Origin: UBA1952 sp965246765
GTDB taxonomy: Bacteria > Bacteroidota > Bacteroidia > Chitinophagales > Chitinophagaceae
DNA length: 64,000 nt
Assembly (NCBI GenBank): GCA_965246765.1
Contig: CBDFFJ010000005.1
Coordinates: 1,104,248 to 1,168,247 of the forward strand
Direction: 5' to 3'
Shown: piece by piece, positions 8,361 through 16,779 of the stretch
How positions within the stretch are numbered: the first letter of the stretch is position 1
How the letters are laid out: every line of letters begins with the position of its first letter
Notes under the pieces: model-generated
What the model was told of the DNA's origin: nothing
The model's input: the letters and a program-made list of their open reading frames with translations, nothing else
The model's database searches: none
Position numbers and translations under genes: made by a program

Positions 8361-10022
8361 CTAACGCTCCACCCGCACGCCACGTTCTTCCATCACCATC
8401 CGCGTGGTTCCCGCGCGGCTTTCCTGCGCCTCTTTTGCGGCCTTTACAAATGCCACAAACAGCGGGTGCGGAGCCTCTACCGTGCTCTTATACTCCGGAT
8501 GAAACTGCGTGCCGATAAAAAAAGGATGATCCTCAATTTCTACGATTTCCACGAGGCCCGTCTCAGGATTAATGCCGGAGGGGATCATTCCCCCGTCCTC
8601 AAAAGCCGTCAGGAACTCATTATTGAATTCATACCGATGGCGGTGACGCTCGGTGACGCGGTGGCTGTTGTAAAGCTCCGCGATGTGACTGCCTTCACGC
8701 AGGTTGCACACGTAGCTGCCCAGCCGCATGGTGCCACCCATTTGCGTGATGGATTTTTGCTCTTCCATCATGGCAATAACCGCTGCCTCTGTGGATGGAT
8801 TCATTTCCGTGCTGTGCGCGTCCTTCATTCCCAGCACATTGCGCGCGAATTCCACGCAGGCCATCTGCATTCCAAGGCATATTCCGAAGAAGGGAATCTG
8901 CTGCTCTCTGGCAATTTTAATAGCTTCAATCTTGCCTTCTATTCCGCGCGAGCCAAAACCTGGCGCAACGAGGATGGCATCCAGATACTGCAGCTTGTCT
9001 AATGCGTTCTCGGGCGTTAGGTGCTCACTGTGAATGTTGCGAACCTCAACCTTGCACTCGTTCATGGCGCCGGCATGGATCAGGCCTTCCAGGATGGACT
9101 TGTAGGCGTCCTGCAGCTCTACGTATTTACCAATGAGCCCGACTACAACTTTGCTTTTCGGATAACGAAGCTTATTGAGAAATTCTTTCCACTTCGTCAG
9201 ATCTGGCTCGTCGCCGAGTGGCAGATCCAGCTTTTGAAGGCAGATGATGTCCAAGCGCTCGCGGAGCATCTCCAGCGGAACGCCGTAAATCGTGTCGGCG
9301 TCCAAGGCTTCTATCACCGCATCCTGACGGACGTTGCAGAAGAGGGCGATCTTTCTTTTTAAATCCTTGTAAAGCGGCTCTTCCGTGCGGCACACAAGTA
9401 TATCCGGCATCAGCCCGTTCTCGCTCATCAGCTTTACGCTGTGCTGCGTAGGCTTCGTTTTCAGCTCCTTTGCCGCTTTCAGGTACGGAATGAGCGTCAG
9501 GTGCACGACAATACACTCGTCCTCTCCCAACTCCCATTTCAGCTGCCTTACCGCCTCTACATAGGGCAGGCTTTCAATGTCGCCCACCGTGCCACCCAGC
9601 TCAGTGATGATGATGTCATACTCTTTCTTCTCGCCCAGCAGTTGTATGCGCCGCTTTATCTCGTCTGTGATGTGGGGAATTACCTGAACCGTCTTGCCCA
9701 GGTAAGCGCCTTCGCGCTCGCGGTTTATCACGTGCTGATAAATGCGACCTGTGGTTACATTATTGGCCTGCGAGGTAGGTGCGTTCAGAAAGCGCTCGTA
9801 GTGACCGAGGTCAAGGTCTGTTTCCGCGCCGTCGTCGGTCACATAGCACTCGCCGTGCTCATAGGGGTTTAGCGTGCCCGGATCTACATTGATGTATGGG
9901 TCAAACTTCTGAATAGTGGTGCGGTAGCCCCGCGCCTGAAGCAGCTTTGCCAGCGATGCGGCAATAATGCCTTTACCCAATGAAGAAGTGACCCCGCCGG
10001 TCACGAAGATGTATTTAGCCAT
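8361..10022 (-). CDS. pyrG: CTP synthase
   Basis: This 553-aa protein matches the usual length. It makes CTP from UTP, ATP and glutamine. The N-terminal synthetase domain shows YIFVTGGVTSSLGKGIIAASL (P-loop) and QKFDPYINVDPGTLNPYEHGE. The C-terminal class I glutaminase domain shows GICLGMQMACVEFARN (nucleophile Cys) and GTQFHPEYKS (His/Glu). The start is ATG at 10022, giving the universal MAKYIFVTGG N-terminus. It stands alone between convergent M28 and a small upstream gene in the same direction. Confidence 0.98.
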   Translation of the reverse strand: MAKYIFVTGGVTSSLGKGIIAASLAKLLQARGYRTTIQKFDPYINVDPGTLNPYEHGECYVTDDGAETDLDLGHYERFLNAPTSQANNVTTGRIYQHVINREREGAYLGKTVQVIPHITDEIKRRIQLLGEKKEYDIIITELGGTVGDIESLPYVEAVRQLKWELGEDECIVVHLTLIPYLKAAKELKTKPTQHSVKLMSENGLMPDILVCRTEEPLYKDLKRKIALFCNVRQDAVIEALDADTIYGVPLEMLRERLDIICLQKLDLPLGDEPDLTKWKEFLNKLRYPKSKVVVGLIGKYVELQDAYKSILEGLIHAGAMNECKVEVRNIHSEHLTPENALDKLQYLDAILVAPGFGSRGIEGKIEAIKIAREQQIPFFGICLGMQMACVEFARNVLGMKDAHSTEMNPSTEAAVIAMMEEQKSITQMGGTMRLGSYVCNLREGSHIAELYNSHRVTERHRHRYEFNNEFLTAFEDGGMIPSGINPETGLVEIVEIEDHPFFIGTQFHPEYKSTVEAPHPLFVAFVKAAKEAQESRAGTTRMVMEERGVRVER

Positions 10023-10168
10023 GGCTTTGGAATTTCAGACTTGTGGTTGCGTGACCGGCGCTGAAAGCTGCGCCATTGAGGTCGGGCAAAGATAAAGAAC
10101 TGCCCTTGCCCGGCACGAAGGATGTGCCAGCATCCGCATGATTTTTAACCTTGTGCGGAAGCTGTGGA

Positions 10169-10501
10169 TTACTTTGCCGCCGGCACTTCTTCCAATGCGT
10201 TATATACTGGTAAGCCCCTGGCAATGAACCAATCCCGCTCTTTGTTTGCGCCCGGACTTTCCCCGATCAGCAGCATTCCCTCGCAGGCGCCGATCGCCGT
10301 TACGGATATATTCAGGATGGCAGCATAGCAGTCGGCGTCTTCCGGCATGCCGGCCACCACGGGAAGTGCGGCGTTCACGCCTATCACCGGGATATGTCCG
10401 GCCTGAAGCAGGCCCGCGCCTGCCGCATTGAGGGCCTCCAGGTTTTTGCCGCGTCCTTCTTCTGTAGGTGCGGAGTAGGGGCCGGCAACGGCAATCTTCA
10501 T
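10169..10501 (-). CDS. Small Rossmann-like protein (nucleoside deoxyribosyltransferase/DUF4406-like)
   Basis: I start it at the ATG giving MKIAVAGPYSAPTEEGRGKN (10501), because the 14 residues upstream look non-coding. MKIAVAGPYS, an early Asn-Leu helix, and the later IGACEGMLLIGESPGANKERDWFIARGLPVY resemble nucleoside 2-deoxyribosyltransferase-like proteins: GPYS loop, then xGANxE near a helix. At 110 aa it is short but complete for DUF4406-type members. The biochemical role is unknown. It lies about 150 bp upstream of pyrG on the same strand. Confidence 0.65.
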   Translation of the reverse strand: MKIAVAGPYSAPTEEGRGKNLEALNAAGAGLLQAGHIPVIGVNAALPVVAGMPEDADCYAAILNISVTAIGACEGMLLIGESPGANKERDWFIARGLPVYNALEEVPAAK

Positions 10502-10572
10502 AAAAAGCGTCCTGCATAAGGCGAGACAGCCTCCAAAGTACACAGGCAGCAGGTGCCGTTTATCGCTTCCCG

Positions 10573-10857
10573 TCAGAAAGTATTACCATGTACCCTGTTT
10601 ACTGCTTCCCGCTCTACTTCCATAAACGTGAGCAGCAGTAAACCGATCAAGGCAATGGCTGCCAGCAATACCAGCAGCCAGGATTTATTTCTCTTGTAAA
10701 ACTTCCCGATCCGCTGCCGCACTCCCGACCATAGCCCGCTGCGGCTGCTTTGCTTGCGGCGGTGCCGCCTGCTGCGGCTTCGGCGGCGGTGGCTGCCGCT
10801 GCCAGAGCTGCCGCTGCGCGGGTCGCCCGATGATGAAGATAAAGAGTCCGGTTCCAT
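10573..10857 (-). CDS. Small Ser/Arg-rich single-pass membrane protein
   Basis: The 94 residues fall into a Ser/Gly/Arg-rich N-terminal half (runs such as SHRRRSRSRRHRRKQ) and one strong transmembrane helix (SWLLVLLAAIALIGLLLLTFM) followed by a short acidic tail. The positive-inside rule places the basic region in the cytoplasm. The composition resembles low-complexity hypothetical membrane proteins common in Bacteroidota. No family is recognised, and a spurious ORF cannot be excluded, although codon use matches the GC-rich neighbours. Confidence 0.55.
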   Translation of the reverse strand: MEPDSLSSSSGDPRSGSSGSGSHRRRSRSRRHRRKQSSRSGLWSGVRQRIGKFYKRNKSWLLVLLAAIALIGLLLLTFMEVEREAVNRVHGNTF

Positions 10858-10919
10858 GGGTCTTCGCGGTAAATATATACGCGGCGAAAGGTCTGAAGTT
10901 TTCTAATGCGGTGAAAGCC

Positions 10920-11768
10920 TTAAAGTTGTATGTGTTCCGCGCTCAGAAGCTCGCCCCAGAAGGCGCTTCCACGCTCTTCAAATGAGCTGGCATCGTCCGT
11001 TGTGTAAAAGCGGGTAGTCCTGCTGCGCGAGAGCATGCTTTCAAGGCCGGCGTGGCGGTGCAGGTAATCAGCCAGGCTTTCAGCTACAATGCTGCCCTGG
11101 GAAATAAGGCGGATGCCTTCCGGCAGATGTTCCAGAATCTTTGGCGCCAAAAGCGGGTAATGCGTGCAGGCTAAGAGCACGGTGTCAATATCCGGCGATT
11201 GCGCCAGCAGCTCATTCAGATATTTCTCAACCAGGTAGTCTGCCGCCTCGCTCTCATGCTCTCCGGCTTCTATCACCGGCACCCACAGCGGACAAGCCTG
11301 CTGATACACCCGCACATCCGGAAAGAATTTTTCAATCTCAATAGGATAAGACCCGCTTTGTACGGTACCCTTTGTGCCCATCACGCCTACATGGCCGGTA
11401 TGCGAATAGGCGCCAATCACTTCAGCTGTTGGCCGGATAACGCCTAATACGCGCTCAGCATCGTGCGTGCGCGGCATGTCCTTTTGCTGAATGGTACGGA
11501 GCGCCTTTGCGGATGCCGTATTGCAGGCAAGGATAATCAGCGGGCAGCCCCGTCCGAGCATCCACTGCACGCATTGCCAAGTATAGGCATGAATGCTTTC
11601 AAAAGACCGGTTCCCATAGGGTGCGCGGGCATTGTCGCCGAGATACAGGTAGTCGTAATGCGGCAGCGCGTCGCGGATGGCGCGAAAGACGGTGAGGCCG
11701 CCGTAGCCGGAGTCAAAGATGCCAATTGGGTGCTGTTGCGAATTCAAAATGCAAAATGCAAAAGTCAA
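10920..11768 (-). CDS. murI: Glutamate racemase
   Basis: The protein supplies D-glutamate for peptidoglycan. Family hallmarks are PIGIFDSGYGGLTVFRAI, YLGDNARAPYGNRS, IILACNTASA (first catalytic Cys) and TVLLACTHYPLL (second catalytic Cys). There is no in-frame ATG before HPIGIFDSGYGG. The available starts are TTG codons at 11768 and 11747, both inside an AATTCAAAATGC-type heptamer repeat tract, so the extra residues MTFAFCILN are repeat-encoded and the start is uncertain. The C-terminal tail includes a short extension to HIQL. It lies about 70 bp downstream of the membrane-protein gene on the same strand. Confidence 0.95.
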   Translation of the reverse strand: MTFAFCILNSQQHPIGIFDSGYGGLTVFRAIRDALPHYDYLYLGDNARAPYGNRSFESIHAYTWQCVQWMLGRGCPLIILACNTASAKALRTIQQKDMPRTHDAERVLGVIRPTAEVIGAYSHTGHVGVMGTKGTVQSGSYPIEIEKFFPDVRVYQQACPLWVPVIEAGEHESEAADYLVEKYLNELLAQSPDIDTVLLACTHYPLLAPKILEHLPEGIRLISQGSIVAESLADYLHRHAGLESMLSRSRTTRFYTTDDASSFEERGSAFWGELLSAEHIQL

Positions 11769-11842
11769 AAATGCTGCCGGTAATCCGCTAGTTTCCTCTT
11801 CCGTAAGGAAACAAGCTTTTGAATTTTGTATTCAAAATTATT
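11740..11842. repeat. Heptamer-type repeat tract in opposed orientations
   Basis: AATTCAAAATGCAAAATGCA at about 11740 and CTTTTGAATTTTGTATTCAA at about 11816 are oppositely oriented tracts of the same 7-base word family (AATTCAA/AATGCAA). Together they form an imperfect inverted repeat between murI and the upstream membrane-protein gene. A third tract lies at 16343-16366. Confidence 0.6.
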
Positions 11843-13268
11843 CCTCAGTCATCGCCTGCCACTTCCGCGCCAGCGGAATAAACAACGCCACGAGCAGCAC
11901 CATAAACAGCACAAAATTTCCAAAGCCAATCAGCGGCCAATTGTGGTTGATCCAGTCGTGGAAGGGTGCCGGCTCATAAGTAGTCACGCCTGTTTTTGCA
12001 TTATAGAAATCCTTCGGCGCCGTCAGGTGCTCCAGCCACGCGAAGAACAGCGGTACTACCGACGGCAGGCTCCAGAGCGCCCATAGATAAGAGACGCCGG
12101 CATTCCGCTTCGCCAGCTTTTCGCGGATAAGATAGATGGCTGCCGTCAGGAAGCTCAGCGATAATAGAATCACGATAAGCGTCAGCAAATAGCCTGAATT
12201 CATCCTGCCAATGAACGCGCCCAGCACGCCAAAGATCGCTCCCCAAATCCCCGAGCCGATCAGCGCAATGAACCATGGGCGCACTGCCGTAATGCGGAAG
12301 GAGAAAATAGCCAGCGCCAGCCCGAGGCTCCAGTAAAGCAGGAACAGCGCCATTCCCGTATCCAACCAGCCCTTCCGCGCCTCATCGGTGGCGTTGATGG
12401 CCTCCGTTATCTTCTGGTGTTCAATAAACAGTTCATCCTTCCGGTTGTCGCCCGGCGCTTCCGGACGGCCATAGAGATATGGCGAAGCGCTGACCTCCCG
12501 CCGCACAGGAAAGCCCGGCTCCGCAAAAATCTCCCGCACCTGTGCATCCGCATCAAAGCGGTAGCGGGCGCTGTACTTCTTCGCAATGGCGAGGTATTCT
12601 TTCAGAATGATGCGCACCGAATCCTGCGCCCCGCCCAGCAGCCAGCGCTTTGCCACAGAGTCATTGCCGCGCTCGCTGCGGATGCCGGGAAGGTCATATA
12701 CGTTCACATCATTGTTGCAGTAATGGAGGTAGCTGAAGGTGTCCACTGCCGGATTTCGCTGCCGCTCCTGTTCCAAAGAATCTTCTACATGCATCCGGTG
12801 CTCATCATCTTCTATGTAAGACTTCCGGTAATTGCAGTCATTGGAGGAGGCAAACGCAGCCCGCGAAAACGGAATAAAGTGATGCGCCAGATTCACCACA
12901 TTCGCCTCGCGTACTAAATCCGTCCCCCGCGTGAGGGCACGCATGTGTGTGTATGCGCCGCCCTGATACGCAGGAATGAGCGTCGTCAATCCGAGGCAGG
13001 TAACAAACGTGAGCGCTGCCTCTGCCACCAGCCGCCCGCGCTTCAGCGGGTAAAAGCTCTTAAAGGCATTGTTGCGGAAGTACAGCACCAGCCACAGCAC
13101 GCCCACAATCATCGCGCTCAGCACGCCCATGCTCACCGTGCCGCCCTGCGCCCGCAGCGCATAATAGTTGAGCGATTCCGGAAAGGAGATGGACGCATAG
13201 CCCGCAACATAGAACAGGATATTCAGCAGCAGGATAGCTGGCCATACAATCTGCCTAATCGGAGTTGT
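11838..13268 (-). CDS. Polytopic membrane protein, probable partner of the ABC ATPase (5' end damaged)
   Basis: The frame is open from 13268, just below a TAG at 13269-13271. Upstream of the first GTG/ATG (13136/13130) it encodes a convincing extra transmembrane segment (IRQIVWPAILLLNILFYVAG), so the conventional start would truncate a real helix. Only ATT or CTG codons are available as starts in that stretch. Two further N-terminal helices follow, then a hydrophilic extracytoplasmic domain of about 170 residues, then four to five helices near the C-terminus. I recognise no family. The ABC ATPase gene lies immediately upstream on the same strand, which suggests a permease role. A REP-like repeat (13287-13330) sits in the gap and may have replaced the original start. 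Confidence 0.65.
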   Translation of the reverse strand, partial: TTPIRQIVWPAILLLNILFYVAGYASISFPESLNYYALRAQGGTVSMGVLSAMIVGVLWLVLYFRNNAFKSFYPLKRGRLVAEAALTFVTCLGLTTLIPAYQGGAYTHMRALTRGTDLVREANVVNLAHHFIPFSRAAFASSNDCNYRKSYIEDDEHRMHVEDSLEQERQRNPAVDTFSYLHYCNNDVNVYDLPGIRSERGNDSVAKRWLLGGAQDSVRIILKEYLAIAKKYSARYRFDADAQVREIFAEPGFPVRREVSASPYLYGRPEAPGDNRKDELFIEHQKITEAINATDEARKGWLDTGMALFLLYWSLGLALAIFSFRITAVRPWFIALIGSGIWGAIFGVLGAFIGRMNSGYLLTLIVILLSLSFLTAAIYLIREKLAKRNAGVSYLWALWSLPSVVPLFFAWLEHLTAPKDFYNAKTGVTTYEPAPFHDWINHNWPLIGFGNFVLFMVLLVALFIPLARKWQAMTEE

Positions 13269-13286
13269 CTATGTGTGCTGTGGAAG

Positions 13287-13330
13287 CCCGGCGGATTCCT
13301 CCTTGCGTCGGAATGACATCCTGATTGGGC
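13287..13330 (-). repeat. Diverged REP-like repeat (TGTCATTCCGA family)
   Basis: On the minus strand this reads GCCCAATCAGGATGTCATTC then CGACGCAAGGAGGAATCCG. The layout GCCCAAT...TGTCATTC-GA...GAATC is shared with the minus-strand reading of the right arm at 6487-6530, pointing to one dispersed family. It lies in the short gap between the ABC ATPase gene and the membrane-protein gene. Confidence 0.65.
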
Positions 13331-13378
13331 TGTGGAATGAACCATTCTTCGGCATTAATTCTATGGTGCAGTATTATA

Positions 13379-14548
13379 TCAATTCAGAAAAAAACGTCGC
13401 GAAGACGCCGAGATATTCCGCAGGTATTGCAATGGAATGCCCGCATCGGCCAGCGCGCGCAGCACATCGCCCTCACCTGTACCGCCTGCAAACTGCACGA
13501 TAAACACGCCGCCATTAAACGAAATCCCCTCCACTTTCAGGCCCCCAAACGCAGTGGCCAGCGCATCGCGCGTGCACGGGGCTTCCATCTCATACATCAG
13601 CGGGGCGCCGGCGGCTACGGCGGCCTCCACGGCCGCAGCATCGGCGGGGGCACTGTATTGCGGCTTGCCGTTCTTGAGGAAGATGATGCGGTCGCTTACC
13701 TTCTCCACCTCGTAGATGTGCTGCGACGACAGCAGCATCCCGAAGGGCGCCACCGCTGAGCGGGCCATGTAGCGGAGGTCTTGCAGGATGGTTTGCTGTG
13801 AAAGAATGTCCAGATTGGCCAGCGGCTCATCCAGCAGCAGGATTCTTGGCTGGCGCAGCAGTGTCTTCGCCAATTCAAAGCGCGTGCGGTAGCCGGAGGA
13901 TAGTCGGCTCCACGTCAGCTTTCGGAAGGGTCGCAGGCCGAGGCGGGCAATCATCAGCTCCGCCCATAGCAGGTTATCCTCGCCGTGCAGCCCGTAATGC
14001 GCGAGGGTGAATTGCAGGTTGTCCATCAGGCTGCCGTACCAGCGCGGGATGCGCTGCTCTATGTACACAAGGCGCGTGCGCAGGTCGTAGTCATCCTCCG
14101 CATCGTGGATGAAGGGGTAGCGGATAGCGCCGGTATCGGGCTTCAGCTCCGTAGCAATGAGGCGCAGGAGCGTGGTCTTGCCGTTGCCATTCTCAGCAAC
14201 CAACCCGATGATGCCGCCGGCGTCTAATTCCAGATTGACGTCCTGCAACGAAAAATTGCCTTGCTCATACCGCTTACCGAGGTTGGTGACGGAAAGAAGG
14301 TGCGCACCGGCATTCTGGCCGGCACTTGCAGCACCCGCCGCTTCTATCTTATCTAAAAGCGCCATCGCCTTATCCGCAGCTTCAACGGTTTGCGCAGCGT
14401 AGGGGTGGGCATCCAGCCAGTCGGCGTATTGAAGCACTTCGCGGAAGATGGCGGGCCGGCGGGTGTCCAGCGCGGCATCCAGCAGGCGGCGGTGGGCAAG
14501 GGGGTAATCGCCGGCGGCGTAGTGGGCGCGGACTTCCTGGTGGAGCAT
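13379..14548 (-). CDS. ABC transporter ATP-binding protein with N-terminal helical extension
   Basis: This 389-aa protein has an unusual helical, TPR-like N-terminus of about 90 residues (AHYAAGDYPLAHRRLLDAALD). A full ABC ATPase domain follows: Walker A GLVAENGNGKTTLLRL, Q-loop region RLVYIEQRIPRWYG, a divergent signature LSSGYRTRFELAK in place of LSGGQ, Walker B ILLLDEPLANLD, and H-loop-type SSQHIYEVEKVSDRI. A C-terminal domain of about 90 residues after the ATPase is typical of export-type NBDs. The polytopic membrane protein downstream is the likely partner. The substrate is unknown. Confidence 0.87.
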   Translation of the reverse strand: MLHQEVRAHYAAGDYPLAHRRLLDAALDTRRPAIFREVLQYADWLDAHPYAAQTVEAADKAMALLDKIEAAGAASAGQNAGAHLLSVTNLGKRYEQGNFSLQDVNLELDAGGIIGLVAENGNGKTTLLRLIATELKPDTGAIRYPFIHDAEDDYDLRTRLVYIEQRIPRWYGSLMDNLQFTLAHYGLHGEDNLLWAELMIARLGLRPFRKLTWSRLSSGYRTRFELAKTLLRQPRILLLDEPLANLDILSQQTILQDLRYMARSAVAPFGMLLSSQHIYEVEKVSDRIIFLKNGKPQYSAPADAAAVEAAVAAGAPLMYEMEAPCTRDALATAFGGLKVEGISFNGGVFIVQFAGGTGEGDVLRALADAGIPLQYLRNISASSRRFFLN

Positions 14549-14620
14549 GGCGGGCGGGGGTTAAGAAATGGAAGGTAGGGCGGATTGCAGGCACAATACT
14601 TTATAGAATAATAAATACAC

Positions 14621-14682
14621 TACCCTGCGCAAAGTTTGCGGAAGCCGGTGTCGGCAAATAGTACCCTGCGCAAAGTTTGCGG
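14621..14682. repeat. Direct repeat carrying a 13-bp palindrome, two copies
   Basis: TACCCTGCGCAAAGTTTGCG occurs at 14621-14640 and again at 14662-14681, each followed by G, 41 bp apart. Each copy contains the perfect palindrome CGCAAA-G-TTTGCG. The pair lies in the divergent gap between the ABC ATPase and lepB genes. Confidence 0.85.
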
Positions 14683-14777
14683 GGGAAGTGTAAGGCTAAT
14701 AAGTTGCCGTTTAGTGCGTATTACTTGCCGCTGAAGGCAGGTGCAAGATGATCCTAAAGGACTTTTGCAGAAAGCCT

Positions 14778-14859
14778 GGTCGCTGAGCGAAGCCGAAGCG
14801 CCTATTCGTTAGCTGTGCACATAACATCGGGGATGGCGCTTCGGCTCCGCTCAGCGACC
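14778..14859. repeat. Inverted repeat (GGTCGCTGAGCG family), possible long hairpin
   Basis: GGTCGCTGAGCGAAGCCGAA plus GCGCC (14778-14802) pairs with 14835-14859 at 24 of 25 positions across a 32-base spacer. The rest of the 550-bp divergent gap (14549-15100) shows no gene: only the two palindromic repeats described and an unassigned stretch before lepB. Confidence 0.82.
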
Positions 14860-15100
14860 GGGACGCTGCGAAACCGCTGCGTCCGCTGCGTGAAAGACAG
14901 CTTCCGGAAAAAGCCCGACAGACTGACGAACGATGAAATGTGCGACGCAAGGGACGATTGGGAGCGCGCTGCAGCCGACTGACAAAGAAATCCTTAAATG
15001 CTGCGCCCTGCCTTTCCTTTGTTAAATAAGCCCCCGTCTTTTCTTCCCGCAGAGCCGCGCCCCTACTTTTGGCCGCGCCCACAAAAAAGAATTACAACCC

Positions 15101-16339
15101 ATGCGTTACACCTTCAGACGTCGCCGGCTGGTTGACGAGACCGATGCGAAGCAGATTAAGAAGAAGAAGCCCATCTGGCGCGAGTGGCTGGATGCGGCGG
15201 TCTTTGCCATTGTGGCGGCTACCATCATCCGCACCTTTCTGGTGGAGGCGTACACCATCCCATCAGAGAGTATGGAGGGAACGATGCTGGTGAATGATTA
15301 CCTCTTTGTGAGCAAGCTGTCTTACGGCCCGCGGCTGCCCATTACGCCGCTGGCCGTGCCGCTGGTGCATAATGTAATGCCGCTCACAGGCGGGCGCTCT
15401 TATACGGACGCGGTGCAGTGGAAGTACCGCCGCCTGCCGGGCTTCGGCCATGTGGAGCGCTATGACGTGGTGGTCTTCAACTTCCCGGACGGCGATACGG
15501 TGTTTAAGGATGAAGACGGGGCCGTGCGGCAGGAAGATTACTACACCATCCGCCGGCTGCCGGCGGAGGAGCAGGCGCAGATACTGAGTCACGGCATTGA
15601 GCACCGGCCGGTGGATAAGACGGACAACTACATCAAGCGCTGCGTGGGCATTCCGGGTGATGTGATAGAGCTGCGCGGCAGTGTGCTGTATAATAATGGC
15701 AAGCCTGCACCGGACTTCCCGCATCTGAAGCATGAATACAGTGTAGTTACGAAGGGCGGCGGCTTGGGCGATGATACTAAGGAGGCAGCGGCTATCAATG
15801 AGCAAAAGGATTTACGCCAGGGCCCTCCGGGCGCCACGTTTAATGTGCTGCTGCAGAACGGCGTGGTGGATGGCGTGCGGCGCTCGCCCGAGGTAGCTTC
15901 CCTTACCCGCTACAGCGAGCCGGCGGGCTACGTGGGCGGCCCCATGAGCTGGACTTTCCCGCAGGATACCCTGCATTATAAGTGGAACGTGGACAATTTT
16001 GGCCCGCTTACCATACCGAGGAAAGGGACGAGCGTGGCGCTGACACCGGAGAACATCGCGGTATATCGCCGCCTCATTGCTACTTACGAAGGCAATAAGC
16101 TGGAGGAGCGCGACGGGCAGTTTATCATTAACGACAAGCCGGCCACGAGCTACACCTTTAAGATGGACTACTACTGGATGATGGGCGACAACCGGCACAA
16201 CTCGCTGGACTCGCGCTTCTGGGGCTTTGTGCCGGAGAGCCACATTGTAGGCAAGGCCTCATTTGTATGGCTGAGCTATGGGGAAGGCGGCATCCGGTGG
16301 CGGCGGATATTCCGGGGCATTCACGCTTTGGAGCAGTAA
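15101..16339 (+). CDS. lepB: Signal peptidase I, long Bacteroidota type
   Basis: This 412-aa leader peptidase is anchored by one N-terminal helix (WLDAAVFAIVAATIIRTFLVEAY). The catalytic Ser lies in IPSESMEGTM (about residue 64), and the general-base Lys fits the conserved DNYIKRCVGIPGD motif near 180. The C-terminal box is MMGDNRHNSLDSRFWGFVP. The family elsewhere is often 200-320 aa. The extra length comes from an insert after the catalytic Lys (about 205-330), as is usual in this phylum. It removes Sec signal peptides from the many exported proteins in this window. Confidence 0.95.
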   Translation: MRYTFRRRRLVDETDAKQIKKKKPIWREWLDAAVFAIVAATIIRTFLVEAYTIPSESMEGTMLVNDYLFVSKLSYGPRLPITPLAVPLVHNVMPLTGGRSYTDAVQWKYRRLPGFGHVERYDVVVFNFPDGDTVFKDEDGAVRQEDYYTIRRLPAEEQAQILSHGIEHRPVDKTDNYIKRCVGIPGDVIELRGSVLYNNGKPAPDFPHLKHEYSVVTKGGGLGDDTKEAAAINEQKDLRQGPPGATFNVLLQNGVVDGVRRSPEVASLTRYSEPAGYVGGPMSWTFPQDTLHYKWNVDNFGPLTIPRKGTSVALTPENIAVYRRLIATYEGNKLEERDGQFIINDKPATSYTFKMDYYWMMGDNRHNSLDSRFWGFVPESHIVGKASFVWLSYGEGGIRWRRIFRGIHALEQ

Positions 16340-16342
16340 TCC

Positions 16343-16366
16343 ATGCAAAATTCAAAATTCAAAATG
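16343..16366 (+). repeat. AATTCAA heptamer repeat over a start codon
   Basis: ATGCAAAATTCAAAATTCAA is made of tandem 7-base words and provides an extra ATG in frame with the cytochrome gene. The same word family covers the start region of murI at 11.74-11.84 kb. Confidence 0.65.
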
Positions 16367-16753
16367 CTAAAGGGTTGGTTGGCGATGCTGGCCGGCCTGG
16401 GGGTATTTTTTTCAGCCTGTAGCAACGAGGCGCCCCAAAAGCAGCCCGAAGTGACGCAAGGCAATCCGCAGATTGAAGAAGGCAAAGCCATCTTCCGGCA
16501 AAACTGCACGACCTGCCACCTGATGCAGGCAAATGCCGCCGGCCCGGCGCTGCAAGGCGTCCTTACCCGCTGGGACGGCGACAGCGCCGCAATGAGGGCC
16601 TACATCCGCAATCCATCGGCAAGCATTGAAGCGAAGGAGCCACATGCACTAAAGGCCTGGGAAAAATACAAGCCTACGGTGATGCCGGCATTTCCGAATT
16701 TCAGCGATGGCGAGCTGAATGCGCTGATCGCCTATCTACAACGCGGGCAGTAG
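16343..16753 (+). CDS. Cytochrome c family lipoprotein
   Basis: A CTTCH haem-binding motif (CxxCH) lies near residue 55 and a distal Met ligand candidate in VMPAFPNFSD near 113, giving one class I cytochrome c domain. The signal sequence ends in a lipobox (VFFSAC), so the mature protein is probably membrane anchored. Two starts are possible: ATG 16343 adds seven residues encoded by an AATTCAA repeat (MQNSKFK), while ATG 16364 gives a standard lipoprotein leader (MLKGWLAML). I consider the second more likely. It lies 3 bp after lepB and may be co-transcribed with it. Probable role: periplasmic electron transfer. Confidence 0.86.
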   Translation: MQNSKFKMLKGWLAMLAGLGVFFSACSNEAPQKQPEVTQGNPQIEEGKAIFRQNCTTCHLMQANAAGPALQGVLTRWDGDSAAMRAYIRNPSASIEAKEPHALKAWEKYKPTVMPAFPNFSDGELNALIAYLQRGQ

Positions 16754-16779
16754 GCATCGGCCCATCTTTGCCAACGGCT

